Below, in pieces: positions 19,430 through 27,521 of a stretch of DNA of 64,000 nt; positions within the stretch are counted from its first letter, which is position 1; each line of letters starts with the position of its first letter. Origin of the DNA: RH-AL1 sp050013235 (lineage in GTDB: Bacteria; Pseudomonadota; Alphaproteobacteria; Rhizobiales; Beijerinckiaceae); contig JBEKFQ010000005.1 of assembly GCA_050013235.1 (NCBI GenBank), forward strand, positions 1 through 64,000. Reading direction: 5' to 3'. Under the pieces are notes generated by a model. It saw only the letters and a program-made list of their open reading frames with translations, had not been told where the DNA came from and made no database searches. The position numbers and the translations under genes were made by a program.

Positions 19430-20164
19430 GTGTCGAGAGAGCCGCGCGATGCCCCGCAATTCTATCTGACGGCCCCTTCGCCTTGCCCGTATCTGCCACG
19501 CCGCGAGGAGCGGAAGGTATTCACCCATCTCATCGGCAAGCGCGCCATTGCCCTGAACGACTCGCTGACCCAATCCGGCTTCCGCCGCTCGCAGACCATC
19601 GCTTATCGCCCCGCCTGCGAATCCTGCCGCGCCTGCGTTTCCGTGCGCGTCAAAGTCCATAAATTCGACATGTCGCGCGGGATGCGCCGGGTCATGGAAC
19701 GCAATGCCGATGTCACCGGTAACATCTTGGCGGCGGAACCGACCTCGGAACAATATTCGCTGTTTCGCGGCTATCTCGATGCCCGCCATGGCGACGGGGG
19801 CATGGCCGACATGACGGTGCTCGATTATTCCATGATGATCGAAGACAGCCATGTGGAAAGCCGCGTCATCGAATACCGGCTCGCCGAACCGTCCGGCTCC
19901 CCCGGCGCGCTGATCGCGGTCTGCCTCACCGACATTCTCGCCGACGGGCTCTCGATGGTCTATTCCTTCTACGAACCGGAGGAAAAGACCCGCTCGCTCG
20001 GTACGTTCATGATCCTCGACCATATCGAACGCGCCCGCCAGCTCGATCTGCCCCACCTTTATCTCGGCTATTGGGTCGAGGGCTCGAAGAAAATGGCCTA
20101 TAAAGCCCGCTTCTTGCCGCAAGAACGGCTCGGCCTCAGCGGTTGGGACTTGGTGCGGGGCTAA
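19430..20164 (+). CDS. bpt: aspartate/glutamate leucyltransferase (N-end rule)
   Basis: Transfers leucine from Leu-tRNA to proteins with N-terminal Asp or Glu, making them ClpS/ClpAP substrates; clpS and clpA are in this window (41-44 kb). The 244 residues contain the N-terminal cysteine segment PSPCPYLP, the cluster RPACESCRACVSVRV, and the GNAT-like C-terminal half with VYSFYEPEEKTRSLGTFMIL and LYLGYWVEGSKKMAYKARF. Start is GTG with AGGAGCGAGA before it, well spaced. Arginyltransferase is the alternative name for the broader family. Confidence 0.94.
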   Translation: MSREPRDAPQFYLTAPSPCPYLPRREERKVFTHLIGKRAIALNDSLTQSGFRRSQTIAYRPACESCRACVSVRVKVHKFDMSRGMRRVMERNADVTGNILAAEPTSEQYSLFRGYLDARHGDGGMADMTVLDYSMMIEDSHVESRVIEYRLAEPSGSPGALIAVCLTDILADGLSMVYSFYEPEEKTRSLGTFMILDHIERARQLDLPHLYLGYWVEGSKKMAYKARFLPQERLGLSGWDLVRG

Positions 20165-20167
20165 ACT

Positions 20168-20410
20168 CTATCTACGCTCTTGCAGGTCGATCAAAGCCGA
20201 CAAAAGCGCCGGCGCGATGCGCTCGTCCGGCGAGCCGGAAATCGCCATGCGCTGAGGGCGCCGCTTCGGCCGGCCGTCCTTAAGATCCTGCTCTCGCTCT
20301 TCGACCAGCACGTCCTCCTCCGCATGCCGCGCACGCGCGACTTTCGACAGCCGCGGAACCGTGGGCACCTCGTAGACGGTGACGAACTTGGAAACAGGAT
20401 TGATACGCAT
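20168..20410 (-). CDS. small hypothetical protein
   Basis: 80 residues from the ATG at MRINPVSKFVTVYEV; charged and basic, with E-E-D-V-L-V-E-E-R-E-Q and RPKRRPQRMA segments and no hydrophobic helix. The stop is three bases past the convergent bpt stop. The start sits next to an AT-rich promoter-like stretch (20440-20570), which supports expression. The ribosome site is weak. I do not recognise a family; possibly a small nucleic-acid-associated protein. Confidence 0.5.
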   Translation of the reverse strand: MRINPVSKFVTVYEVPTVPRLSKVARARHAEEDVLVEEREQDLKDGRPKRRPQRMAISGSPDERIAPALLSALIDLQERR

Positions 20411-20625
20411 GACGAAAGCCCTGTACGGATACAATCCGCCTAAGCTAATGCCATCGCCTTAAGAAGATGTGCATTTTCGATTTTAAGTATTTGTAAATGC
20501 AATCTTGCATTTATTAAGAAATCATTAAGTTCAATATTTGGCGCCGTGCGCCAAGATGGCACGGATTAGCTGTCTCGCGGGATCAGCAATCCGGCTCGTA
20601 GCTCCATCAATTCCAAAAAGATGAA

Positions 20626-20703
20626 TGGTCGGAGTGGCGGGATTCGAACCCACGACCCCTAGTCCCCCAGACTAGTGCGCTAACCGGGCTGCGCTACACT
20701 CCG
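20626..20703 (-). tRNA. tRNA-Pro (anticodon GGG)
   Basis: Read on the minus strand, acceptor arms CGGAGTG and CACTCCG pair, the anticodon stem CTAGT/ACTAG encloses CTGGGGG with anticodon GGG, the T arm has GGTTCGAATCC, and CCA is encoded. The cloverleaf is complete. Confidence 0.97.
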
Positions 20704-20802
20704 ACTCCGGCTTCTTATAAAGAAGGTTTCGCCCCATGCAATCCCGAACCGGGCGGTGTGGGCCGCAACGGGCAGTTTTCTCGGAATTAATTGCCGGAAA
20801 GC

Positions 20803-21252
20803 TCAAACCGCCGGGCGCCGCGCCGCTTGCAAGATCGCTTCGCACTCCGTGATCATGGTCAGGACCGCCCGCAGACGCTCTGGATTTTCCGCTGGCTCCA
20901 AAGAGGCGGCCGGCGCCGCGGGCTCTTCCCCGGCCCCGTCTTCGAGCGGCTCGTTGGCCTCGGCCAACAGGTCTGGCGCCGGCGCGGAGAAGCCCTCTTG
21001 CAGCACCTTGACGCCCTGCTCTTTCAACAGGCGCTGGACGCCCTTGATCGTATAGCCTTCGTCGTAAAGAAGCTTGCGGATCACCGCGAGTAACCGCACA
21101 TCGGCGGGCCGGTAGAAGCGTCGCCCGCCGGCGCGCTTCAGCGGCTTGATTTGGGGAAACCTCGTCTCCCAAAAACGCAAGACATGCTGCGGGAGATCGA
21201 GATTCTCGGCGGCTTCGCTAATGGTCCTGAACGCGTCAGCGCTTTTTTCCAT
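20803..21252 (-). CDS. MerR-family transcriptional regulator
   Basis: 149 residues. The N-terminal winged helix (about 8-80) is MerR-type, with TISEAAENLDLPQHVLRFWE, GRRFYRPADVRLLAVIRKLLYDEGYTIKG and a short coiled region after it. The remaining third is acidic and alanine-rich with no cysteine cluster, so it is not a metal sensor. It belongs to the conserved fabH-ihfA-merR arrangement of alphaproteobacteria; the function of this regulator is not established to my knowledge. The ATG is chosen for GGAGG nine bases upstream. Same strand as ihfA, 238 bases downstream of it with repeat copy D between. Confidence 0.9.
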   Translation of the reverse strand: MEKSADAFRTISEAAENLDLPQHVLRFWETRFPQIKPLKRAGGRRFYRPADVRLLAVIRKLLYDEGYTIKGVQRLLKEQGVKVLQEGFSAPAPDLLAEANEPLEDGAGEEPAAPAASLEPAENPERLRAVLTMITECEAILQAARRPAV

Positions 21253-21446
21253 CGATCCGCACCTCCAGGCCAGCAGCGTGGCCATCTATCGTAACCACCC
21301 CGATTCAGGCGCGGTGTTTTCCTCTCACCCATGCGGGCAGGGAGATCCCGGCGTCGAAAGCATCTCTTTTGTTTGGCCCGGAGCGGACCGGCCTTTGCGG
21401 ACCAACTGGCCCGGCCATCCGCGAATGGCAGCGTCAGAGTGGCCCT

Positions 21447-21493
21447 CATGTCCTCGATCGAAAAAGTCCGCGACTTTTTCGGGACGGTCTCTA
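21447..21493. repeat. dispersed intergenic repeat family I, copy D (short form)
   Basis: CATGTCC, then GAAAAAGT (21460-21467) paired with ACTTTTTC (21473-21480) around CCGCG, then GGGAC. Immediately downstream of the ihfA stop, so on the minus strand this stem ending in T-rich sequence could serve as the ihfA terminator. Confidence 0.65.
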
Positions 21494-21880
21494 GTTCTCT
21501 TCGTTCGGCGGCTCTTCCCCGTTCATCAAGGCCTTGAGAACATTGGAGGGTTTGAACACGAGAACACGGCGCTGCAAGATCGGGACTTCGACGCCGGTCT
21601 TGGGATTGCGCCCAATCCGCTCGCCTTTGTCGCGCACGACAAAGGAGCCGAAGGACGAGAGCTTCACGGTCTCTCCGACCGCGAGCCGGTCCGTGATCTC
21701 GCTCAGCACCATTTCGACGAGAACAGCGGATTCCTTTCGAGAAAGCCCGACCCGGCGGTAAACCGCTTCCGCGAGATCGACCCGTGTGACGGTTTGCGGG
21801 GCCGCGACCGGAGGTGTCGAGGCCTTTGGGCGGGCAATAGATGGCTCATCCAATTTATTCATCGACACATCCGAAATCAT
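21491..21880 (-). CDS. ihfA: integration host factor subunit alpha
   Basis: DNA-bending histone-like protein; pairs with IhfB to shape promoters and recombination sites. The HU/IHF domain spans about residues 33-122: VTRVDLAEAVYRRVGLSRKE, the KLSSFGSFVVRDKGERIGRNPKTG beta arms (split by the conserved RxGRNP), and VLVFKPSNVLK. An N-terminal extension of about 30 residues, rich in proline and alanine, precedes it and is longer than in enterobacteria. The ATG could alternatively be six codons later (MNKLDEPS); neither has a strong ribosome site. Confidence 0.94.
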   Translation of the reverse strand: MISDVSMNKLDEPSIARPKASTPPVAAPQTVTRVDLAEAVYRRVGLSRKESAVLVEMVLSEITDRLAVGETVKLSSFGSFVVRDKGERIGRNPKTGVEVPILQRRVLVFKPSNVLKALMNGEEPPNEEN

Positions 21881-22145
21881 TTTCGATCACAACTCACTAA
21901 CGCCATTTTAGCGAAAGAGAGGTGACGAATTTTAGGGCCGCGCGAACTTTTTTGTGAAGTGTATGCTCCCGCTGCCCGTCCGGCAAGACGTTCAACCCCG
22001 CGCCGGCGCCAAACCTAAGACCATAAGTATTTAAAAAGAACAGGTCTTTTGACCAATACGCGATTTTTTTGCGTAATCCGGCGAGCCAGCGGCCAGGCCC
22101 GCGAGACAATATCTAGCGATCTGATTTTCCACAATTTTCTTGTGT

Positions 22146-23138
22146 TTACCAACGAATGAGAGCGGAACCCCAGGTAAACCCACCGCCCATGGCTTCGATC
22201 ATGACGAGATCGCCGCGTTTGATTCGCCCATCGTCACGCGCCACGCAAAGCGCGAGGGGGATGGAGGCCGCCGATGTATTGGCATGCCGGTCGACCGTGA
22301 CCACGACTTTGGCCGGCGCGATCCCCAGCTTCTCCGCCGAGGTGTCGATGATGCGGCGATTGGCTTGATGGGGCACGAACCAATCGAGATCCGCGGCACT
22401 CGTCCCCGTCGCGGCAAAAGCATCGGTCACCACATCCGTGACCATGCCCACGGCATGCCGGAAGACCTCCTTCCCGATCATGCGCAAGTGACCTGTCGTC
22501 TGCGTGGTGGAAGGGCCGCCATCGACGTAAAGCTTGTCGCGATGGCGCCCATCCGAGCGCAGATGCGAGGTTAGGACGCCGCGGTCCAAGACGGTCCCTT
22601 CGCCGGGCCGCGCCTCGAGGACGATCGCCCCCGCGCCATCGCCGAAGAGCACGCAGGTCGTGCGGTCTTCCCAATCGACGATTCTCGAAAAGGTCTCGGC
22701 GCCGATGACGAGCGCGCGGCGATGCGATCCAGAGGTCAGGAATTTATCCGCCGTGGCGACGGCAAAAACGAAGCCCGAGCAAACCGCTTGGAGGTCGAAC
22801 GCAACGCCCCCCGTCATCCCCAACCCGAATTGAATTTGGGTTGCGACGGAGGGAAAGGTGAAGTCCGGCGTCGAGGTCGCGACGATGACGAGATCGATGT
22901 CTTTCGCCTCGAGACCGGCATCCCGGAGCGCCGCCTGCGCCGCGCGAAGACCCAGGGTCGATGTCGTCTCGTCCGGCGCGGCGATATGACGGCGGGTGAT
23001 CCCCGTGCGTTGGACAATCCATTCGTCCGATGTCGCCAACTTCTCTTCGAGGTCGCGATTGGTAACGATGGTTTCCGGGAGGTAGGAACCGGCTCCCGCC
23101 ACCACCGACCGGAGGCGGCCTCTCTGAACGTCAATCAC
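22146..23138 (-). CDS. fabH: 3-oxoacyl-ACP synthase III
   Basis: Starts fatty-acid synthesis by condensing acetyl-CoA with malonyl-ACP. All three catalytic residues are present: C120 in LQAVCSGFVF, H257 in VPHQANRRI and N287 in HANTSAAS. The 330-residue length is typical. The start is GTG, overlapping the plsX stop (GTGA), so fabH is translated with plsX. It belongs to the DUF177-plsX-fabH-ihfA-merR block. Confidence 0.97.
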   Translation of the reverse strand: MIDVQRGRLRSVVAGAGSYLPETIVTNRDLEEKLATSDEWIVQRTGITRRHIAAPDETTSTLGLRAAQAALRDAGLEAKDIDLVIVATSTPDFTFPSVATQIQFGLGMTGGVAFDLQAVCSGFVFAVATADKFLTSGSHRRALVIGAETFSRIVDWEDRTTCVLFGDGAGAIVLEARPGEGTVLDRGVLTSHLRSDGRHRDKLYVDGGPSTTQTTGHLRMIGKEVFRHAVGMVTDVVTDAFAATGTSAADLDWFVPHQANRRIIDTSAEKLGIAPAKVVVTVDRHANTSAASIPLALCVARDDGRIKRGDLVMIEAMGGGFTWGSALIRW

Positions 23139-24232
23139 AATTCATCCATCCTTGCGGCTTCGAGGGCGGCGGGGCCGGGCTCCAAAGCCGTCCGGCTCCC
23201 GGCGCCATCCGTCAACTCGCTTAATGCAATCGCAAGTGTATCACGAATCTTCCGCAACAACTCATGGTGTACCATGGCATAAGCCAGGTCGATTGCGCTA
23301 GCCGTCGCGGCAGCATCCGCTCCGCCATGACTTTTTATCACCACACCGTCGAGACCGAGGAACACGCCACCATTCGGCGGTGTGATCTTGACCCGCAATT
23401 TCGCCAAGGCGCCGCGCGCCAAGAGGTAGCCGAGCTTGGAAAGAATCGTTCCGGTCATGGCCTCGCGCAAATATTGCCCGATCTGCTTGGCCGTGCCCTC
23501 CGCCGTCTTCAGGGCGATATTTCCGGTAAACCCCTCGGTGACCACGACATCGACAGTGCCCTTGCCGATATCGTCGCCCTCGACGAAGCCTTGATAGGAT
23601 AACGACGGCAGGGACGCGTCGCGAAGCATGCGCGAGGCGGCCTTGACCTCCTCGATCCCCTTGACCTCCTCGACCCCGACATTGAGCAGGCCAACGCTGG
23701 GTTTTCCGATCGAGAGCACAATATTGGCCATCGCCGCGCCCATGATCGCAAGATTGACCAGCGTGCGGGCATCCGCGCCAATGGTCGCGCCGACATCGAG
23801 AACAATCGACCGGCCCCGCAAAGTCGGCCAGATCGCGGCAATGGCCGGCCGGTCGATGTGCGGCATCGTGCGCAGGCAGATTTTCGCCATGGCCATCAAG
23901 GCGCCGGTATTGCCGGCGGAAAAGGCGGCATCCGCCTCGCCCTTCTTCACGGCCTCGATGGCGAGCCACATCGACGAATTCCGCCGTCCGTAGCGCAAAG
24001 CCTGGCTCGGCTTATCGTCCATGCGGATGGCGACGGCGGTATGAACGATTTTGGAAACCTTGGCCAAGGCCGGCCGCGCGGACAACAAAAGCTGGATTTC
24101 GCTTTGCTCGCCAAAAAAGATGAAGGCAAGCTGCGGCCGCCGGGCCAAAGCCAGGGCCGCCCCTTCCACGATCACTGGCGGCCCATGGTCGCCGCCCATG
24201 GCGTCGATCGCTATTCGCACGGATCTCGTCAT
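23135..24232 (-). CDS. plsX: phosphate acyltransferase PlsX
   Basis: Converts acyl-ACP to acyl-phosphate for the first step of phospholipid synthesis. The 365 residues start MTRSVRIAIDAMGGDHGP, with conserved AAFSAGNTGALMAMAK, LDVGATIGADARTLVNLA, VTEGFTGNIALKTAEGT and GGVFLGLDGVVIKSHGGAD. The 31-residue upstream extension lacks family text. No clear ribosome site precedes the ATG, as expected for a gene coupled to the one upstream (DUF177, 34 bases away). Confidence 0.96.
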   Translation of the reverse strand: MTRSVRIAIDAMGGDHGPPVIVEGAALALARRPQLAFIFFGEQSEIQLLLSARPALAKVSKIVHTAVAIRMDDKPSQALRYGRRNSSMWLAIEAVKKGEADAAFSAGNTGALMAMAKICLRTMPHIDRPAIAAIWPTLRGRSIVLDVGATIGADARTLVNLAIMGAAMANIVLSIGKPSVGLLNVGVEEVKGIEEVKAASRMLRDASLPSLSYQGFVEGDDIGKGTVDVVVTEGFTGNIALKTAEGTAKQIGQYLREAMTGTILSKLGYLLARGALAKLRVKITPPNGGVFLGLDGVVIKSHGGADAAATASAIDLAYAMVHHELLRKIRDTLAIALSELTDGAGSRTALEPGPAALEAARMDEL

Positions 24233-24266
24233 GAGGGACAACGTGCCTGTAAGAGTATGGCTTGGA

Positions 24267-24839
24267 TCACGGCTTTTCCCTAAAGCGCTCCAGGGCCGCA
24301 AACGTGGACGGCTCCGGCTTGTCATCCTCGCCGGCTAAGGCACCGGCGAAATGAACTCCCGGCTTCTTAGGATAGAAATCCCGCGCCAGCGTCAAGAATT
24401 CCAAAGCCACAGCGCCCAAATCAATCGTATTATCGACGATCAGGTCGGGGGGGTCGTCCGCACCGGCAATATCGATGACCTCAACCTGCTTCCCCCGGGC
24501 GCCGTGATCGCTGCGCGCGGGCAAGACAAAGGAAATCGAGACCTCTTGGCTTAGGATGGAGTCGAACGGCTCGAGCGTCACCACGCAGATTTGCGTGACC
24601 GCGGCTTCGACGTGGCCGGTGACGTCGAACCGCCCGCTGGCGCGCCGCGCAATATGGAAATCCGCCACCAGGGACGCCACCGCGGGCAAACCGGCATCCA
24701 GAGCGATGGCCGCGCATTCGGCGGGGCTCGCCTCGATCCGCCGGGCCAGGCCGGTTTTTTCCGGCACGTCATGGACGCGCAACGGCCGTGAAAAGGGCCC
24801 GCGCGGCGCGGCGGGGCGGTCACTGCTGGTTTTTGTCAT
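24267..24839 (-). CDS. DUF177 (YceD-type) protein
   Basis: 190 residues of the YceD/DUF177 family, linked to large-subunit rRNA metabolism and, in many bacteria, encoded next to rpmF. Here it precedes plsX without rpmF, as usual in alphaproteobacteria. Visible family text includes the N-terminal PFSRPLRVHDVP, VTQICVVTLEPFDSILSQEV and DLGAVALEFLTLARDFYPKKPG. The zinc-like cysteine pair of some relatives is absent, leaving the single C85 in the QICVVTLEPF segment. The start codon overlaps the stop of the upstream gene (ATGA). Confidence 0.88.
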   Translation of the reverse strand: MTKTSSDRPAAPRGPFSRPLRVHDVPEKTGLARRIEASPAECAAIALDAGLPAVASLVADFHIARRASGRFDVTGHVEAAVTQICVVTLEPFDSILSQEVSISFVLPARSDHGARGKQVEVIDIAGADDPPDLIVDNTIDLGAVALEFLTLARDFYPKKPGVHFAGALAGEDDKPEPSTFAALERFREKP

Positions 24840-25414
24840 GACACCAGCTCCTCCGGCATGAAAGCGGCGGGATCGGGAAACGGAACCGCGCCGTCGATAA
24901 AGATTTGCGCGGGCAGGCCACTCAAACCTGCCGCGACGGCCTCGGCATAGCGGGTCAGCGCCGCCAAAGCTCCGTCCGCCGGACCGGCACCGGATTCGTC
25001 TTTCGCGGGATAAAGGATATTGCGCGACAAGGCCTGGGCGAGACGCTCGTGACCCTCGCGCAAGGCTTCGTCATAGGCGGCGCTACGCCCCAGAAAAGCC
25101 CCGGCCAACGCCTTCATGCGCTTTGGCACCACCGTATCGCCCACGCCCATTTCGCGCAGGGTGCGATCGAAATGCCGGAAAATCGCATCGACGAGGTCTT
25201 GCGCGAGATCGGGGCCAGGGGCCGGCAGCGCGTTGAGCGCACGCAGCACGAGCGCGGCATGCAAGGTCAGGCTCTCGAACCGGCCCTCGAACGTGTCGGC
25301 CATGCCAAGACCGGTGAACAGCGCCGGTTGCCGCGACGCCGCGACGAGGACGGTATAAAGCCGCTCGATCACTGCCTGATTGGCGGAACGGCGAAAAAGC
25401 CCGAAAAACATCAC
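24836..25414 (-). CDS. ubiquinol-cytochrome c chaperone (CBP3 domain)
   Basis: 192 residues of the CBP3/UQCC1 family, which assists assembly of cytochrome b in the bc1 complex. Helical throughout, with ERLYTVLVAASRQPALFTGLG at the start, the family's FESLTLHAALVLRAL and FRHFDRTLREMGVGDTVVPK, and FLGRSAAYDEAL. It is the first gene of the CBP3-DUF177-plsX-fabH run on the minus strand, divergent from bamE, a pairing seen across Rhizobiales. Confidence 0.9.
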   Translation of the reverse strand: MMFFGLFRRSANQAVIERLYTVLVAASRQPALFTGLGMADTFEGRFESLTLHAALVLRALNALPAPGPDLAQDLVDAIFRHFDRTLREMGVGDTVVPKRMKALAGAFLGRSAAYDEALREGHERLAQALSRNILYPAKDESGAGPADGALAALTRYAEAVAAGLSGLPAQIFIDGAVPFPDPAAFMPEELVS

Positions 25415-25738
25415 GTCACGCCTTAAACCACCGCCAAGATTGGCCCAGAATTAACCATATCCATACATTGTGGCGAACAATCCTGGCACAAGCAGGTTTT
25501 TCAAAAACCGCCCGTTTCCTGCCACTGAAACAAGCCCCGCGCCTTGAAAAGCGAGCGGTTTCCCGTCGCCGGGTCAACCGCGCCCGGGCGGCAAGCACTT
25601 GCCGGAAAATGTCGCGAAGCTCAGCTTGGCGCAGACCTTACCTTGCTTTCGTCACAAGCTGGGGGTAGGCATCGCGAGCCCGGAAGGCAAGTGAAACTTG
25701 CCGTGGAGGGTGCTCTTGGCCGGAGACAGATAATAGCT
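25415..25738. other. divergent promoter region between the CBP3-type gene and bamE
   Basis: 324 bases that must hold promoters for both directions. I see the inverted repeat at 25686-25702 (separate entry) and GGAGA before the bamE ATG. The frames open across this stretch have no family-like text. Confidence 0.5.
25686..25702. promoter_or_regulatory. inverted repeat upstream of bamE
   Basis: GGCAAGT-GAA-ACTTGCC, perfect seven-base arms, 36 bases before the bamE ATG. It could be an operator or a small leader hairpin. Confidence 0.35.
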
Positions 25739-26221
25739 ATGCAGTTCAACGCCGCCGCATCGCACGCCGCGCAATATATGTCTTTTTGGCGGAAGCCCTT
25801 GAAATGGCTAGCGGCCGGGTTGCTCGGGGCCTCGCTCGGCGGCTGTCTTGGCTACGACGGTGAAATTCAGCACGGCTTCCAGGCCGATGCGTCGGTCTTG
25901 GCGGACGTGAAACCGGGATCTTCCGCCGAGCAAGTTCTCGTGCTCCTGGGCACGCCCTCGACCACGTCGACCGTCGGCGGCGATGCCTGGTATTATTTCT
26001 CGCAAAAGACCAAGCACGAACTCGCCTTCTTGGCACCGAAAGTCGTCGATCAACGGATTTACGCGGTCTATTTCGACAAATCGAAAAAAGTCACGCGGAT
26101 CGCGAACTACGGACTGGAAGACGGCAAAGTCGTCAATTTCTCAAGCAGTACGACGCCCACCAGCGGTTCGGAAAACACCTTCCTCAAGAATATGATGCTC
26201 AATATGATGCATTTTGGATAA
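25739..26221 (+). CDS. bamE: outer-membrane assembly lipoprotein BamE
   Basis: Lipoprotein of the BAM machine that inserts beta-barrels in the outer membrane. The 160 residues include a signal peptide ending in the lipobox LGGC (cysteine at residue 36) and the SmpA/OmlA domain, with VLADVKPGSSAEQVLVLLGTP, GDAWYYFSQKT and the following strand QRIYAVYFDKSKKVTRIANYG split over two strands. The start at MQFNAAAS has GGAGA 13 bases upstream; an ATG 13 codons later (MSFWRKP) would give a more ordinary signal peptide. A C-terminal serine/threonine-rich tail follows. Confidence 0.93.
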   Translation: MQFNAAASHAAQYMSFWRKPLKWLAAGLLGASLGGCLGYDGEIQHGFQADASVLADVKPGSSAEQVLVLLGTPSTTSTVGGDAWYYFSQKTKHELAFLAPKVVDQRIYAVYFDKSKKVTRIANYGLEDGKVVNFSSSTTPTSGSENTFLKNMMLNMMHFG

Positions 26222-26276
26222 GCGGGAAAATGCCGCGAAGCCTTCTTCCGCTCACGGGAGAAGGACTGCGGGCCCC

Positions 26277-27377
26277 TCAATCCAACGGCTCGTAAGCCGT
26301 GATCTCGATACCGAAGCCGGACAGACCGACGTAGTGGCACGGTGAATTGGTCCGCAGCCTGATTGAGCTGATCCCGAGATCCTTCAAAATTTGCGCGCCA
26401 AGGCCGACTTCACGCCATTGCTTCGTGCGCAGGCTCTCGGAATCCTCCTCGTCGCGATGCGAGGTCCGCGCGGGGACCCCCGCGGCGCCGTCTCGCAAAT
26501 AGATGAAAACGCCCCTGCCTTCTTCGCTGAAGCGGGCCAGAATTTTGCGGATATGTTCCCCGCCGGTGATCACATCGGCGATAATATCCACCCGGTGCAG
26601 CCGCGCCGGCATATTTTCCCCGCTGCCGATTTCGCCATGGACGAAAGCGAAATGCTGGACGGGATCGAACGGCGTGACATAGGAATAGCACATCAAAGCG
26701 CCGCTGGTTCCCACGACGGGAAAGGACGCGACCCGTTCGACGAGCTTTTCCCGCGCTTGGCGGTACGAGATGAGATCGGCGACGGAAATCCGCTTGAGCC
26801 TATGCTTATCCGCGAATTCGCTGATCTGCGGCCCGGCCATCACCGTGCCGTCGTCATTGACCAACTCACAAATCACGCCGACGGCCGGCAAGCCGGCGAG
26901 ACGGCACAGATCGACCGCCGCCTCGGTATGACCCGACCGCATGAGCACCCCGCCCTCGCGCGCGATCAACGGAAACACATGGCCCGGCCGCACGAAATCG
27001 CCGGCCCCCATGTTGCCATTGGCAAGCGCCCGCACCGTATTGGTCCGCTGCTCCGCGGAAATCCCCGTGGTCAGGCCGTGCCGGACATCGACCGTGACGG
27101 TGAAGGCCGTGCCGAGCGGCGCATCGTTGGACCCGACCATCGGCGCCAGATGAAGCCGCCGCGCATCCTCCGCCGTGACCGGCGCGCAGACGATGCCGCA
27201 GCCATTGCGGATGATGAAAGCCATTTTCTCCGGCGTGCAGAGAGAGGCCGCGCAGACGAGATCGCCTTCGTTCTCGCGGTCGTCGTCATCGGTGACGATC
27301 ACGATTTCACCCCGGCCAATGGCCTCGATCGCCTGGGTCACGGAGGTCTGGCTTTCGGAATGATAGATGGGCGACAA
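26277..27377 (-). CDS. ribB: 3,4-dihydroxy-2-butanone-4-phosphate synthase with degenerate GTP cyclohydrolase II domain (RibBX)
   Basis: The N-terminal half (about residues 10-215) makes the four-carbon riboflavin precursor from ribulose-5-phosphate: DDDRENEGDLVCAA, the substrate loop RPGHVFPL and HTEAAVDL are intact. The C-terminal half (about 225-366) has the GTP-cyclohydrolase-II fold, but the zinc motif C-x2-GD-x5-C-x-C is missing; its place reads near MPARLHRVDIIADVITG. It therefore should not release formate from GTP, and an independent ribA must exist elsewhere. This matches the RibBX form reported in rhizobia. I choose a TTG start (LSPIYHSESQ) because GGAGAGA lies six bases before it and no nearer ATG exists; the ATG at 27509 would add 44 unlike residues. 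Probably translated after aroC. Confidence 0.9.
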   Translation of the reverse strand: MSPIYHSESQTSVTQAIEAIGRGEIVIVTDDDDRENEGDLVCAASLCTPEKMAFIIRNGCGIVCAPVTAEDARRLHLAPMVGSNDAPLGTAFTVTVDVRHGLTTGISAEQRTNTVRALANGNMGAGDFVRPGHVFPLIAREGGVLMRSGHTEAAVDLCRLAGLPAVGVICELVNDDGTVMAGPQISEFADKHRLKRISVADLISYRQAREKLVERVASFPVVGTSGALMCYSYVTPFDPVQHFAFVHGEIGSGENMPARLHRVDIIADVITGGEHIRKILARFSEEGRGVFIYLRDGAAGVPARTSHRDEEDSESLRTKQWREVGLGAQILKDLGISSIRLRTNSPCHYVGLSGFGIEITAYEPLD

Positions 27378-27408
27378 GAAATCTCTCCGCGATGCGCGCG
27401 CCCGGCAC

Positions 27409-27442
27409 GGGGCTGCGTGTAAGAATGGGGCTGCGTGTAAGA
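27409..27442. repeat. direct repeat of 16 bases before ribBX
   Basis: GGGGCTGCGTGTAAGA occurs at 27409-27424 and again at 27427-27442, two bases apart. In the aroC-ribBX gap, upstream of the preferred TTG start. Probably a small duplication. Confidence 0.5.
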
Positions 27443-27521
27443 TAGGGTTAGGGCCCGGACGGTACCAGCCTCGCGGCGGACGATTGAGAATGATTGATCC
27501 GCCGATCACGCGCCGCGCGGC

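Noticed and set aside
25415..25670. Short frames in the bamE upstream region
   Set aside because: They overlap in both directions across a divergent promoter region; basic, low-complexity text, no start signals.
27378..27521. FMN riboswitch before the riboflavin gene ribBX
   Set aside because: I looked for the conserved RFN-element segments (AGGGTGAAATTCCC-like) and did not find them. The region instead has a simple 16-base duplication.
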